Notes under the pieces: generated by a model
Told to the model about the DNA's origin: nothing
Database searches by the model: none
The model's input: the letters and a program-made list of their open reading frames with translations, nothing else
NCBI GenBank assembly: GCA_036563645.1
Contig: DATCMA010000011.1
Span: 1 to 58,940, forward strand
From: DATCMA01 sp036563645
GTDB lineage: Bacteria > Actinomycetota > Actinomycetes > Mycobacteriales > Micromonosporaceae
Reading direction: 5' to 3'
DNA length: 58,940 nucleotides
Position numbers and translations under genes: made by a program
In this document: positions 37,543-47,279 of the stretch, in pieces
How positions within the stretch are numbered: position 1 is the first letter of the stretch
Layout: the number at the start of each line of letters is the position of its first letter

Positions 37543-38946
37543 GTGACGGTTCGCAGCTCATTTGTCGTGGTAGCAAACCGCCTGCCCGTGGACCAGGTGA
37601 ATACGCCTGAGGGGCAGCAGTGGCGTCGCAGCCCGGGTGGTCTGGTGACAGCCCTCCACCCAGTCTTGGCGGAACGGAAAGGAACCTGGGTGGGCTGGGC
37701 CGGGGGTGTCGGCGCCGCCCCGGAGCCCTTCGAACTCGATGGCATCCGCCTCCACCCCGTACCGCTGAGCGCGGAAGAGGTGGAGCGGTACTACGAGGGG
37801 CAATCCAACGCCACTATTTGGCCACTCTATCACGACGCCGTCGAGACGCCAGTCTTCAAGCGCCGGTGGCGGGAAGCGTATCGGGTCGTCAACGCCCGCT
37901 TCGCCGAGGCGGCCGCGGAGGTGGCCGCCGAGGGCGCGGTTGTCTGGGTGCAGGACTACCAGCTCCAGCTCGTTCCGGCGATGCTGCGGGAACTGCGGCC
38001 GGATTTGAAGATCGGCTTCTTCCTGCACATCCCCTTCCCCCCGATCGAGCTCTTCATGCAGATGCCGCTGCGCGCGGAGATCCTGCGCGGACTGCTCGGC
38101 GCGGACCTGGTCGGTTTCCAGCAGCGGCTCGCCGCCCAGAACTTCGTTCGGCTCGCTCGGCACCTCCTCGGCCTCCGCTACGAGGGTCAGACGATCGAAG
38201 TGGACGGTCGGCGAGTCAAGGCCGGCGCCTTCCCCATCTCCATCGACGTCAAGGAGATGGAGCGGATGGCGGCCGACCCGATGGTCCAGGCCCGGGCCAA
38301 GCAGATCCGGGCTGAGCTGGGCGACCCGAAGGTCGTCATCCTCGGCGTCGACCGTCTCGACTACACCAAGGGGATTGAGCAGCGACTCAAGGCGTTTCGG
38401 GAACTTCTAGCTGACGGAAAGTTGACAGTTCCCGAAACAGTTATGGTGCAAGTCGCCACGCCGAGCCGGGAGCGCGTCGAGCACTACCAGGCATTACGGG
38501 TCAAGGTCGAGCGCGAAGTTGGCCGGATTAATGGCGAATTCGGCAAAGTTGGCGTGCCAGCTGTGCACTATCTACACCAGTCGTACAGTCGCAGTGAACT
38601 TGCCGCGCTCTACTGCGCGGCCGACGTCATGATGGTGACTCCACTGCGAGACGGAATGAATCTGGTGGCCAAGGAGTACGTCGCTGCACGCGCCGACAAC
38701 GGTGGCGCGCTCGTGCTCAGTGAGTTTGCCGGCGCCGCAGCCGAGCTGCGCCAGGCATTCCTGTGTAACCCGCACGACCCGGATGGGGTCAAAGAAGCCC
38801 TCATGCGTGCCATTAACGTCGATCCGGCCGAGGCCCGGCGACGCATGCGCATCATGCAACGCCACCTGCGTACTCACGACGTGAACCACTGGGCCCGCTC
38901 CTTCCTGCGGGAGCTGGGCGCGCTGGATGAAACGGAGGCGGCATGA
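37543..38946 (+). CDS. otsA: trehalose-6-phosphate synthase
   Basis: A GT20 glycosyltransferase making trehalose-6-phosphate from UDP/GDP-glucose and glucose-6-phosphate; 467 residues. Typical blocks are VVVANRLPVD at the N-terminus, VWVQDYQLQLVPAMLR, FFLHIPFPP, the donor-site GVDRLDYTKGIEQRL, and TPLRDGMNLVAKEYVAA. The GTG at 37543 has GGAGG about 10 nt upstream. Its stop overlaps the next gene's start by 4 bp (ATGA), so synthase and phosphatase are translationally coupled. Trehalose serves as stress protectant and, in mycobacteria, envelope glycolipid precursor. Confidence 0.97.
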   Translation: MTVRSSFVVVANRLPVDQVNTPEGQQWRRSPGGLVTALHPVLAERKGTWVGWAGGVGAAPEPFELDGIRLHPVPLSAEEVERYYEGQSNATIWPLYHDAVETPVFKRRWREAYRVVNARFAEAAAEVAAEGAVVWVQDYQLQLVPAMLRELRPDLKIGFFLHIPFPPIELFMQMPLRAEILRGLLGADLVGFQQRLAAQNFVRLARHLLGLRYEGQTIEVDGRRVKAGAFPISIDVKEMERMAADPMVQARAKQIRAELGDPKVVILGVDRLDYTKGIEQRLKAFRELLADGKLTVPETVMVQVATPSRERVEHYQALRVKVEREVGRINGEFGKVGVPAVHYLHQSYSRSELAALYCAADVMMVTPLRDGMNLVAKEYVAARADNGGALVLSEFAGAAAELRQAFLCNPHDPDGVKEALMRAINVDPAEARRRMRIMQRHLRTHDVNHWARSFLRELGALDETEAA

Positions 38947-41531
38947 CCTCGCCCGCCACCGGCGGGCAGACGCACGCGAACGACATCCCTGCGGAGCTGC
39001 GGGCGGCGATCGGGCGGATCGCCCGGGTCCCGCTGCTCCTTGTCGCGTGCGACTACGACGGGACACTCGCCCCGATCGTCGAGGATCCGACCAAAGCGGT
39101 ACCGCTGCCCGAATCGGTCGCCGCGATTCGCGCACTCGCCACTCTGCCGCAGACCACCGTCGCCGTCATCTCCGGCCGAGCGTTGCGCGACTTGGCGGTC
39201 CTCTCCCGCCTCCCGAGTGAAGTCCACCTCGTCGGGAGCCACGGCTCCGAATTCGACATCGGCTTCGTCGAACGGCTCTCGCCCGAACTCCTGGAGGTGC
39301 GCAGCCGGCTCAAGGCCGAACTTCGCAAGATCGCGCACGGCCGTCCTGGCGTGCGGTTGGAGATCAAGCCGGCGAGCGTGGCGGTGCACACGCGCGGCGC
39401 GGCCCCCGATGTGGCCGCCGACGTCGTCAAAGCGGTGCAATCCGGCCCCGCGACCTGGCCCGAGATCACGGTGACCCACGGCAAGGAGGTCATCGAGCTC
39501 TCGGTGGTCCCCACCAACAAGGGGATCGCCGTGGACCAGATTCGCACGCAGGTGTCCGCCAGCGCCGTGCTGTTCATCGGAGACGACGTCACCGACGAGA
39601 ACGCCTTCGCCCACCTGCACGGCCCGGACATCGGCATCAAGGTCGGCCCCGGGGAGACCCGGGCGCAATACCGGGTATCCGAGCCGATCGAGGTGGCTCG
39701 CGTCCTCGGCCTGCTGCTCGAGACGCGGCGCAACTGGCTGTTCGGGGAACGCGCCGTCCCGATCGAGCGGCACTCCATGTTGGCCAACGGACGTACCGTC
39801 GCTTTGGTCACTCCGGACGCCAAGATCACCTGGCTCTGTCACCCCCGGCCAGACTCGCCAGCGATCTTCGCCGATCTGCTCGGCGGCAGCCCGGCCGGCC
39901 ACTTCACCGTCAGCCCGGACCGCAACGGGCTTCCGCTCGGTCAGCGCTACCGGCCCGGCACGATGACCGTCGAGACCCGCTGGTCCGGCCTGACGGTCAC
40001 CGACTGGTTGGACACCCGGATTCCGGGGCAGGAGGAGTCGACCACGGACTCCACGCTCGTCCGGGTCCTCACCGGCACCGCGCGGGCCCGGGTGGAGTTC
40101 GCGCCTCGGCCCGAATTCGGCCAGGTCTCCGTGCACTTGCAGCCGCTGGGGGACGGGCTGCTCGTCCTCGGGTCGAACGAGCCGTTCGCGCTCTACTCCC
40201 CCGGCGTCGAGTGGGAGATCGTGCGCGACGGGAGCCACGAGACCGCGCGTACCGTGATCGACCTCGCCGCGATGGGGGGTTTGGTCACCCTCGAGCTCCG
40301 CTTCGGCACCCACAGCCTTGAGCACCACACGATCCCCCTGTCGGAGCGGCAAGCGGCGGCGGAGGCGCCGTGGCGCGCGTGGCTCGCCAAGCTCCGCCTG
40401 CCCCACACCGCCCGCGACCTCGTCGCGCGCAGCGCCCTCACCTTGCGCGGCCTGTGCCACGAGCCCACCGGGTCGATCCTCGCCGCGGCCACCACGTCGC
40501 TGCCCGAGGAGATCGGCGGGGTCCGCAACTGGGACTACCGCTACTGCTGGCTGCGGGACGCGGCGATGACCGCACGGACGCTCGTCGACCTCGGCTCGCT
40601 CGACGAAGCGGAGGCGTTCCTCCGCTGGGTCGACGGGTGCGTCGAGCGCACCGGCGGCCACCCGGAGCGCCTGCACCCGTTGTACACCGTCGAGGGCTAC
40701 GAGCTCGGCGCCGAGGCGGTCCTCGAGACCTTGCCCGGCTACGCCGGCTCCCGGCCGGTCCGGGTCGGCAACCTCGCCAACCACCAGCTCCAGCTCGATG
40801 TCTTCGGGCCGATCGCCGACCTCATCGCCGCGGTCGCCGACGCGCGCGGCTCGGTGCGCGAGACGGAGTGGCGGGTGCTGGAGGCGATGGTGCAGGCCGT
40901 CGAGCGGCGCTGGCACGAGCCCGACCACGGCCTGTGGGAGGCGCGAATTCCGCCGCGCCACCACGTCTACTCGAAGGTCATGTGCTGGATGACCGTGGAT
41001 CGGGCGTTGCACGTGGTGCGTCAGCACGGCGGCGGGGACCGCCCCGAGTGGGTGGAGCTGCGCGACCGCATCGGGCAGCACGTCCTGACCTACGGCTGGC
41101 ACGACGGGGTCGGCGCCTACACCGTCGCCTACGGCGACGAGGACATGGACGCCTCCTCGCTGTGGATCGGCCTGTCCGGGCTCCTGCCCGACGACGACCC
41201 GCGCTTCCTCGCCACGGTCCTCAAGGTCGAGGCCGAGCTCCGCAGTGGCCCGGTGGTCTACCGCTACCTGTGGGACGACGGGCTCCCCGGCCGCGAGGGC
41301 GGCTTCCACATCTGCACGGCGTGGCTCATCGAGGCGTACCTGCGCACGGGACGGCGCAGCGACGCCGAGGAGCTGTTCCAGCAGATGATCGACACCGCCG
41401 GTCCGACCGGCCTGCTGCCCGAGCAGTACGACCCGATCGCGGAACGCGGCCTGGGGAACCACCCGCAGGCCTACAGCCACCTTGGGCTCATCCGCTGCGC
41501 GCTGCTGCTCGACGACATGGTCAAGGACTGA
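38943..41531 (+). CDS. otsB: trehalose-6-phosphate phosphatase fused to a GH15 domain
   Basis: An 862-residue two-domain protein. Residues 1 to about 265 are a HAD-type OtsB: Asp37 and Asp39 in CDYDGTLAP, SGRALRDL, and FIGDDVTDENAF. From about 270 a complete GH15 (glucoamylase/trehalase-like) domain follows: ANGRTVALVTPDAKITWLCH, GVRNWDYRYCWLRDAAMT, putative acid Glu666 in GLWEAR, and putative base Glu827 in LLPEQYDP. Both GH15 catalytic glutamates are retained by motif comparison, so the second half could be active; mycobacterial trehalase is also GH15. Fusing a trehalose-producing phosphatase to a potentially trehalose-degrading hydrolase is striking. The ATG overlaps the otsA stop. Confidence 0.92.
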   Translation: MTSPATGGQTHANDIPAELRAAIGRIARVPLLLVACDYDGTLAPIVEDPTKAVPLPESVAAIRALATLPQTTVAVISGRALRDLAVLSRLPSEVHLVGSHGSEFDIGFVERLSPELLEVRSRLKAELRKIAHGRPGVRLEIKPASVAVHTRGAAPDVAADVVKAVQSGPATWPEITVTHGKEVIELSVVPTNKGIAVDQIRTQVSASAVLFIGDDVTDENAFAHLHGPDIGIKVGPGETRAQYRVSEPIEVARVLGLLLETRRNWLFGERAVPIERHSMLANGRTVALVTPDAKITWLCHPRPDSPAIFADLLGGSPAGHFTVSPDRNGLPLGQRYRPGTMTVETRWSGLTVTDWLDTRIPGQEESTTDSTLVRVLTGTARARVEFAPRPEFGQVSVHLQPLGDGLLVLGSNEPFALYSPGVEWEIVRDGSHETARTVIDLAAMGGLVTLELRFGTHSLEHHTIPLSERQAAAEAPWRAWLAKLRLPHTARDLVARSALTLRGLCHEPTGSILAAATTSLPEEIGGVRNWDYRYCWLRDAAMTARTLVDLGSLDEAEAFLRWVDGCVERTGGHPERLHPLYTVEGYELGAEAVLETLPGYAGSRPVRVGNLANHQLQLDVFGPIADLIAAVADARGSVRETEWRVLEAMVQAVERRWHEPDHGLWEARIPPRHHVYSKVMCWMTVDRALHVVRQHGGGDRPEWVELRDRIGQHVLTYGWHDGVGAYTVAYGDEDMDASSLWIGLSGLLPDDDPRFLATVLKVEAELRSGPVVYRYLWDDGLPGREGGFHICTAWLIEAYLRTGRRSDAEELFQQMIDTAGPTGLLPEQYDPIAERGLGNHPQAYSHLGLIRCALLLDDMVKD

Positions 41532-41556
41532 CCACGTCAGCGAATCCCCCCACGGC

Positions 41557-41588
41557 GCCGGGCGCGCGGACTGCTTCGCGCGCCCGGC
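41557..41588. terminator. bidirectional terminator
   Basis: A perfect 12-bp stem GCCGGGCGCGCG (41557-41568)/CGCGCGCCCGGC (41577-41588) with an 8-nt loop lies between the otsB fusion gene and the convergent cobalamin operon end. Confidence 0.75.
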
Positions 41589-41593
41589 TTCGC

Positions 41594-42859
41594 TTACGAC
41601 GCTCTTCCCAAGACAGTCGTCACGTCGCCCACCACCACGACCGCCGGTGGCCGGATCTGGGCCTCCCGCACCGTGGTCGCGAGCTCCGCCAACGCGCAGC
41701 GCACGACCCGCTGCTGGCCGGTCGTGGCCTCCTGCACCACCGCCGCCGGCGTGCTGGCCGGCCGGCCGTGCGCGAGCAGGGTGTCGACGATCGCGGACAG
41801 GTGCTTCAGCCCCATGAGCACGACCAGGGTGCCGCGTAGCCGGGCCAGGGCCGCCCAGTCGACCAGGGAGTCGGGGTGACCGGGTGGCAGGTGTCCGGAG
41901 ACCACGGTGAACTCGTGCGCCACCCCGCGGTGGGTCACCGGGATGCCGGCGGCGCCCGGGGCGGCGATCGCACTGGTCACCCCGGGCACGACGATGACCG
42001 GGATGCCCGCCTCCGCGCAGGCGATGACCTCCTCACCACCCCGACCGAAGACGTACGGATCTCCGCCCTTGAGCCGGACCACGGCCCGCCCCGCCCGGGC
42101 CCGCTCCACCAACAGCTTGTTGATCTCCTCCTGCGCCCGCCCCGGCCCGTACGGGATTTTGGCCGCGTCGATGACTTCGACGTCAGGGCGCAGCTCGTCG
42201 AGGAGGAGACCCGGCGCTAGCCGATCGACGATCACCACATCCGCGCGGGCGAGCAGGCGCCGCCCCTTCACCGTGATCAATTCCGGATCGCCCGGGCCAG
42301 CACCGACCAAGGCGACCCATCCCCCGCCCGACGGGATGGGCTCGTCCGCGGGCCGCGGCGCCCCATCGGTCGGGCGGGCGTCGAGGACATCGGGGCGCGT
42401 GTCCAAGAAGGCGCGGATCGCGTCGCGTACGGCCATCGCCCGCCGCGGGTTGCCGCCCCCGAGCACCGCGACCGTCACCGGGCCGTGCCGGGTGACCGCG
42501 GGCGTCCACGCACTGGCCCGCGTCCGATCATCTGCGCGCACGCAGAAGACCCGACGTTCCTCGGCGGCGCGGCTGACCTCCTCGGCCGCGACCGGATCGT
42601 CCACCGCGACCTGGACGAGCCATGCGCCGTCCACATCGGAGGGAACGAAGGTGCGCGGCTCCCACCGGATCCGGCCGGCGGTGGCGAGGGCGGTCAGCGC
42701 GGGGGTCAACCGCGGAGAGACGACGACGACGTCGGCTCCGGCGTCGAGGAGGGCGGGCACCCGGCGGGTCGCGACCGCGCCGCCGCCGACCACCAGGACC
42801 CGCCGCCCGTCGAGACGTAGCGCCAGGGGATAGAGCGCGGGAGCCGCAGAATCAGTCAC
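41594..42859 (-). CDS. cobA: uroporphyrinogen-III C-methyltransferase with precorrin-2 dehydrogenase domain
   Basis: A 421-residue CysG-like fusion. The N-terminal NAD-binding domain (VLVVGGGAVATRRV) resembles precorrin-2 dehydrogenase/sirohydrochlorin ferrochelatase. The C-terminal SUMT domain has VGAGPGDPELITVKG, LKGGDPYVFGRGGEE, VPGVTSAIAAPG and PVTHRG. It methylates uroporphyrinogen III to precorrin-2, the branch point for sirohaem and cobalamin. The start GTG at 42859 overlaps the end of cobT by 8 bp. It is the last gene of a three-gene cobalamin operon. Confidence 0.93.
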   Translation of the reverse strand: MTDSAAPALYPLALRLDGRRVLVVGGGAVATRRVPALLDAGADVVVVSPRLTPALTALATAGRIRWEPRTFVPSDVDGAWLVQVAVDDPVAAEEVSRAAEERRVFCVRADDRTRASAWTPAVTRHGPVTVAVLGGGNPRRAMAVRDAIRAFLDTRPDVLDARPTDGAPRPADEPIPSGGGWVALVGAGPGDPELITVKGRRLLARADVVIVDRLAPGLLLDELRPDVEVIDAAKIPYGPGRAQEEINKLLVERARAGRAVVRLKGGDPYVFGRGGEEVIACAEAGIPVIVVPGVTSAIAAPGAAGIPVTHRGVAHEFTVVSGHLPPGHPDSLVDWAALARLRGTLVVLMGLKHLSAIVDTLLAHGRPASTPAAVVQEATTGQQRVVRCALAELATTVREAQIRPPAVVVVGDVTTVLGRAS

Positions 42860-43922
42860 GTTCGGAAACCCCGGCTGAGTCGAATGTCGCCACCTCGTGC
42901 AGCACGCGCACCGCGGCCGCCACGATCGGGACCGCGAGTGCCCCGCCGGTCCCCTCCCCCAGGCGCATGCCGAGGTCGAGCAGGGGTTCGAGCCCGAGGT
43001 GACGCAGCCCCACCGCCGCGCCCGGTTCGACCGAGCGGTGACCAGCGATCATCGCGCCGATGGCGTCCGGAGCGAGCGCCGCGGCCACCAACGCGGCGGC
43101 CACCGTGCTGACCCCGTCGATGAGCACCGGCACCCGCGCGGCCGCGCCACCGAGGATGAGCCCGGCCAGCGCCGCGTGCTCCAGTCCGCCGACGGCCGCC
43201 AGGACCCCGATCGGGTCCGTGGGGTCGGGCTGGTGGCGCTCCAGTGCCGCACGTACCACCGACACCTTACGCGCGTACGTCTCGTCGTCCACACCGGTGC
43301 CGCGGCCGGTCACCTCCTCCGGCTCGGCCTGAGTGAAGGCCGCGATCAAGGCGGCGGCCGGGGTGGTGTTGGCGATCCCCATCTCGCCGGTCACCAGGAG
43401 CTTGTTCCCTTGGTCAATGAGGTCCCCGGCGACCCGGATCCCCACTTCGACCGCGGCGACGGCCTCCTGCCGGGTCATCGCCGGCTCGACGGTGATGTCC
43501 CCGGTCCCCGGGCGGACGTTCTCGACGCGCAGCCCAGGCACCGGCCGCATCGGCGGACGGATCCCGACGTCGACGACGGTCAGCCCGGCGCCCACCTGCC
43601 GACCGAACGCGTTGATCACAGCGCCCCCGTTGAGGAAGTTGGTCACCATCTGGGCGGTGACCTCCTGCGGCCAGGGCGACACACCTTGCGCGTGCACCCC
43701 GTGGTCGCCGGCGAAGACCACCACCGCCGCGGGGTCGGGCAGCGGCGGCGGGCAGGCGCCCGCGAGGCCAGCCAGGCGGATCGCGAGCTCCTCCAGGACG
43801 CCGAGCGACCCAGCGGGCTTCGTCAGCCGGTCGTGCAGTGACCGGGCCTCCGCCATGGCGGCCCCGTTGAGCGGTTGGATCGCCGCGAGCGTCGCGGACA
43901 GCAGGGTCTCCTTCACCGTCAC
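42852..43922 (-). CDS. cobT: nicotinate-nucleotide-dimethylbenzimidazole phosphoribosyltransferase
   Basis: A 356-residue enzyme that activates 5,6-dimethylbenzimidazole to alpha-ribazole phosphate for the lower ligand of cobalamin. Family blocks are SLHDRLTKPAGSLGVLEELA, FAGDHGVHAQGVSPWPQEVT, MGIANTTPAAAL, GRGTGVDDE, and the catalytic region RLGEGTGGALAVPI near the C-terminus. It overlaps cobC by 4 bp and cobA by 8 bp, so the operon is tightly coupled. Confidence 0.95.
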   Translation of the reverse strand: MTVKETLLSATLAAIQPLNGAAMAEARSLHDRLTKPAGSLGVLEELAIRLAGLAGACPPPLPDPAAVVVFAGDHGVHAQGVSPWPQEVTAQMVTNFLNGGAVINAFGRQVGAGLTVVDVGIRPPMRPVPGLRVENVRPGTGDITVEPAMTRQEAVAAVEVGIRVAGDLIDQGNKLLVTGEMGIANTTPAAALIAAFTQAEPEEVTGRGTGVDDETYARKVSVVRAALERHQPDPTDPIGVLAAVGGLEHAALAGLILGGAAARVPVLIDGVSTVAAALVAAALAPDAIGAMIAGHRSVEPGAAVGLRHLGLEPLLDLGMRLGEGTGGALAVPIVAAAVRVLHEVATFDSAGVSERD

Positions 43923-44974
43923 CCCTTCAAGACATCGGCCAGCGTCGCAATGAAGGCGTCGGTGGTGGCGGTGTCCCGCACCGCCACCCGAAGCCAGTCC
44001 GGTCCTAGCCCGGGGAAGGTGTCGCCGCGGCGCACCGCGTACCCGCGCTCCCGCAGCGCCAAGCGGACGCGCTCCGCCCCAGGAATCCGAATCAGGACGA
44101 ACGCGCTGGCGGGATCGCCGGCCACGGTCACCTCAGGGAGCGCGCGCAGCCGCTCCACCAGGTAGGCGCGCTCGGCGGCGAGTTGGATCGCGATCTCCCG
44201 CTCGGCGGCCTGGGCGGTCGGGCTGGCGCAGGCCGCGGCGGCGGCGAGCGCGGGAGTGGAGACCGCCCACAGCGGCTGCGCCGCGGCGAGCTGGCGAATG
44301 AGCTCGGGCGGGCCGAGCAGGTACCCGATCCGCAGTCCGGCGAGCCCCCAGGTCTTGGTGAAGCTGCGGACGACGACGAGCCCGGGCAGGTCACGGCGGG
44401 CGGCGAGCGATTCCGGTTCGGTCCGATCGGGCGGGGCCAGGGTGGTGTCAGCGAACGCCTCGTCGACGACGAGGACGCGGCCGGGGCGGGCCAGCGCGGC
44501 GATGGTCTCGGCCGGGTGCAAGACGGAGGTGGGGTTCGTGGGGTTGCCGATGACGACGAGATCCGCGTCGGCGGGGATGAGCTCGGGGGCGAGGGTGAAT
44601 CCGTCCTCCGCGCGTAGCAGGACCCGCTCGACCCGATGTCCCGCGGCGCGCAGCGCGGCCTCCGGCTCGGTGAACTGGGGGTGCACCACCACGGGGCGAC
44701 GGGCCGCGCGCAGCGCCCGGGCGAGCAACACGAACCCTTCCGCGGCTCCGGCGGTGAGCAGCACCTCTTCGACCGGGCGGCGGTGTCGGGCGGCGACGGC
44801 CGCGCGCGCGGGGCCGGGGTCGGGATAGTCGGCGAGGGCGCGCAGGCTCGCGGCGAGCGGGGCGGCGAGCCATTCCGGCATCGGGGCGCGCCGGACGTTG
44901 ACCGCGAGGTCCACCAAGCCGGGTGCGAGCTCAGCGTCCCCGTGGTGTCCGAGCGGATCGTCGTACCCCTGCAC
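43919..44974 (-). CDS. threonine-phosphate decarboxylase-like aminotransferase (CobC/Rv2231c-like)
   Basis: A 351-residue class I/II PLP enzyme. The PLP lysine lies in SFTKTWGLAGLRIGY. Substrate-site features are LVVIGNPTNPTSVLHP and VLVVDEAFADTTL. This family makes aminopropanol-type precursors for cobalamin, and the mycobacterial counterpart is Rv2231c. The start is GTG at 44974, without a strong ribosome binding site. It is the first gene of the cobC-cobT-cobA operon, divergent from the penicillin-binding protein gene. No cobalamin riboswitch is apparent upstream. Confidence 0.85.
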   Translation of the reverse strand: MQGYDDPLGHHGDAELAPGLVDLAVNVRRAPMPEWLAAPLAASLRALADYPDPGPARAAVAARHRRPVEEVLLTAGAAEGFVLLARALRAARRPVVVHPQFTEPEAALRAAGHRVERVLLRAEDGFTLAPELIPADADLVVIGNPTNPTSVLHPAETIAALARPGRVLVVDEAFADTTLAPPDRTEPESLAARRDLPGLVVVRSFTKTWGLAGLRIGYLLGPPELIRQLAAAQPLWAVSTPALAAAAACASPTAQAAEREIAIQLAAERAYLVERLRALPEVTVAGDPASAFVLIRIPGAERVRLALRERGYAVRRGDTFPGLGPDWLRVAVRDTATTDAFIATLADVLKG

Positions 44975-45095
44975 GGGAAGGAATCATCCCCGGTCGGGCG
45001 AGGCCGCCGGTGACCGGTAGGCGGTCCGCCCAATACGTGAACTCACCTCATCTATTCCGAACCGGAAAAAGGCGGTTTTGTCATAACTTGAGAGC

Positions 45096-47267
45096 GTGCT
45101 GCCGCGTGTGCTCTCCGCCACAGGTCGACTCGCTCCGCTGCTGCGCGCCGGTCTCATCACCGGGATCGTCCTCGCCGCCGGCCTCTACCCCTTCGTCGCG
45201 GTGACCGGGCTTGGCGTGAAGACCGTCGCCGCCCCGATCGAGCCATGGCCCGACGACTTGGAGGTTTTCACCCCCGCCCAGACGACCTACATCTACGCCA
45301 GCGATGGCAAGACCCCCATCGCGGCGTTCTACGAGGAGCACCGCCGCTACGTCACCCTCGACGAGATCTCGCCCTACGTGCAGCAAGCGATCGTCGCGGC
45401 GGAGGACTCGCGCTTCTACGCCCACAACGGCGTGGACGCCAAGGGCATCGCCCGCGCGTTCGTCGCCAACTCCCAGGCGGGAGGCGTCTCCCAAGGCGCC
45501 TCGACGTTGACCATGCAGTACGTCCGCATGGCGCTGCGCGACGGCGCCGATACTCCCCTGGAGGCGCGGCGGGCCACGGAGCAGACCACCGCGCGGAAGA
45601 TCCGCGAGATCCGGTTGGCGACGCAGCTCGAAAAACGGATGCCGAAGAGCCAGATCCTCGAGCGCTACCTCAACTCCGCCTACTTTGGACACCGGGCATA
45701 CGGCATCTTCGCGGCCTCACAGATCTTCTTCTCCAAGCACCCGAAGGACCTCACCCTCGCCGAGGCCGCCCTGCTGGCCGGCCTCGTCAAGTCGCCCTCG
45801 GAGTACGACCCGGCGACCTCCGACCGGAAGGACGCGACCGAGCGACGCAACTACGTCATCACGCGGATGGTCGACCTCGGCTACCTCCAGCCCGAGGTCG
45901 CCGCCGAGGCGATACGCCAGCCGATCACGCTCAAACTCTCCACGCCGCCGAATGACTGCGTGTCGCTCCCCAAGAAGCGCAACAGCTGGGGGTTCTTCTG
46001 CGACTTCTTCAAGAACTGGTGGATCCGGCACCCAGCGTTCGGCGGCAACACCCGAGAACGCGAGGACAAGCTCCGACGCGGCGGCTATCGGGTGATCACA
46101 TCACTGGATCCAAAGATCCAGGAGATCGCCGAGGAGAGCATCGGGGCCCGAGCCGCGGTCGGCAGCCCGTTCGCCTACGGCCTGGTGATCGTGGAGGCGG
46201 GGACCGGCCGGGTCAAGGCGATGGCGGTGAACCGGGTCTACTCCCTCGACCAGAGCAAGAACCCCCTGCACTCCGTCCCCGAACTGCGCAAAAAGAAGAT
46301 CAAGAGCAACTATCCGAACACCGTGGTGCCGCTCCTCGGCGGCGGTGATCTCCCGGGCTACCAGGCCGGCTCGACGTTCAAGATGTTCACCATGCTCGCC
46401 GCGCTGGAGAACGGCATGACGTTGAACACGGTCCTCAACTCGCCACACCGATACAAATCGATCTACGACGGCGGCGGTGAGGGCAACAGCTGCGGCGGCC
46501 GGTGGTGCCCGTCCAACGCGAGCCCGGCGATGGCCGGCCGGCACACCATGTGGTCGGCGTTCGGCAAGTCCGTCAACACCTACTTCGTGCAACTGATCGA
46601 GAAGGTGGGGGCGGCCAACGTGGTCCGGATGGCGGAGCGGCTCGGGCTGCAATGGCGCAGCAGTGTGGACAAGTGGAACGCCTTGCCCGCCAACGCCAAC
46701 AACTGGGGGGCGTTCACCCTCGGCACCGCTGACGTCACGCCGTTGGAGATGGCCAACGCGTACGCGGCGATCGCGGCGGAAGGCCGCTACTGCGAGGCCT
46801 CGCCGGTCATCTCCATCACCGGCCCGGACGGCTCCCCCGTGATGTACACCATGCAGGACGGCACCCAGGTGCCTGTCGCGGAGCCCAACTGCCGGCAGGT
46901 CATCTCCCCGGACGTGGCCCGAGCCGCCACCGACGCCGCACGCTGCCCGACCGGGGACAAGCCCGCGCGCGGCTCGTGCGGCGGGTGGGCCACCGCGGAG
47001 AGCGTGCGCGGGACGGTGGGGCGCCCCGTCGCCGGCAAGACCGGTACCACCGACAGCACCCGCTCCGCGTGGTTCGTGGGCTACACGCCCGAGCTCGCCG
47101 CGGCCGCCTTCGCCGCCGACCCGGACAACCCGTTCAACGCCGTCGGCGACGGGCAGTCACAGATCCCGATCCAGGCGGTGGCGAACGCGTTGAAGGGAGC
47201 GCTCAAAGGCAAACCGGTCCGCACGTTCACCCCGCCCAGTGACGCGATCGTCGGTCACGCGAGCTAG
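45096..47267 (+). CDS. bifunctional class A penicillin-binding protein
   Basis: 723 residues. An N-terminal membrane anchor (about 15-40) precedes a GT51 glycosyltransferase domain with catalytic Glu103 in AAEDSRFYAHNG and QGASTLTMQYVR. The transpeptidase domain has the nucleophile in S426-T-F-K429, S492-V-N, and K648-T-G-T-T. It polymerises and cross-links peptidoglycan. The GTG at 45096 has only a weak GAG-type ribosome binding site. It is divergent from the cobalamin operon and convergent with cobB. A PASTA domain is absent; it is most like PonA-type enzymes. Confidence 0.95.
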   Translation: MLPRVLSATGRLAPLLRAGLITGIVLAAGLYPFVAVTGLGVKTVAAPIEPWPDDLEVFTPAQTTYIYASDGKTPIAAFYEEHRRYVTLDEISPYVQQAIVAAEDSRFYAHNGVDAKGIARAFVANSQAGGVSQGASTLTMQYVRMALRDGADTPLEARRATEQTTARKIREIRLATQLEKRMPKSQILERYLNSAYFGHRAYGIFAASQIFFSKHPKDLTLAEAALLAGLVKSPSEYDPATSDRKDATERRNYVITRMVDLGYLQPEVAAEAIRQPITLKLSTPPNDCVSLPKKRNSWGFFCDFFKNWWIRHPAFGGNTREREDKLRRGGYRVITSLDPKIQEIAEESIGARAAVGSPFAYGLVIVEAGTGRVKAMAVNRVYSLDQSKNPLHSVPELRKKKIKSNYPNTVVPLLGGGDLPGYQAGSTFKMFTMLAALENGMTLNTVLNSPHRYKSIYDGGGEGNSCGGRWCPSNASPAMAGRHTMWSAFGKSVNTYFVQLIEKVGAANVVRMAERLGLQWRSSVDKWNALPANANNWGAFTLGTADVTPLEMANAYAAIAAEGRYCEASPVISITGPDGSPVMYTMQDGTQVPVAEPNCRQVISPDVARAATDAARCPTGDKPARGSCGGWATAESVRGTVGRPVAGKTGTTDSTRSAWFVGYTPELAAAAFAADPDNPFNAVGDGQSQIPIQAVANALKGALKGKPVRTFTPPSDAIVGHAS

Positions 47268-47279
47268 CCCGCGGGCGCG

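Noticed and set aside
44975..45095. Possible cobalamin riboswitch upstream of the cobC-cobT-cobA operon.
   Set aside because: No B12-box-like or characteristic junction sequence could be found in the short 121-bp gap, which also serves the divergent penicillin-binding protein gene.
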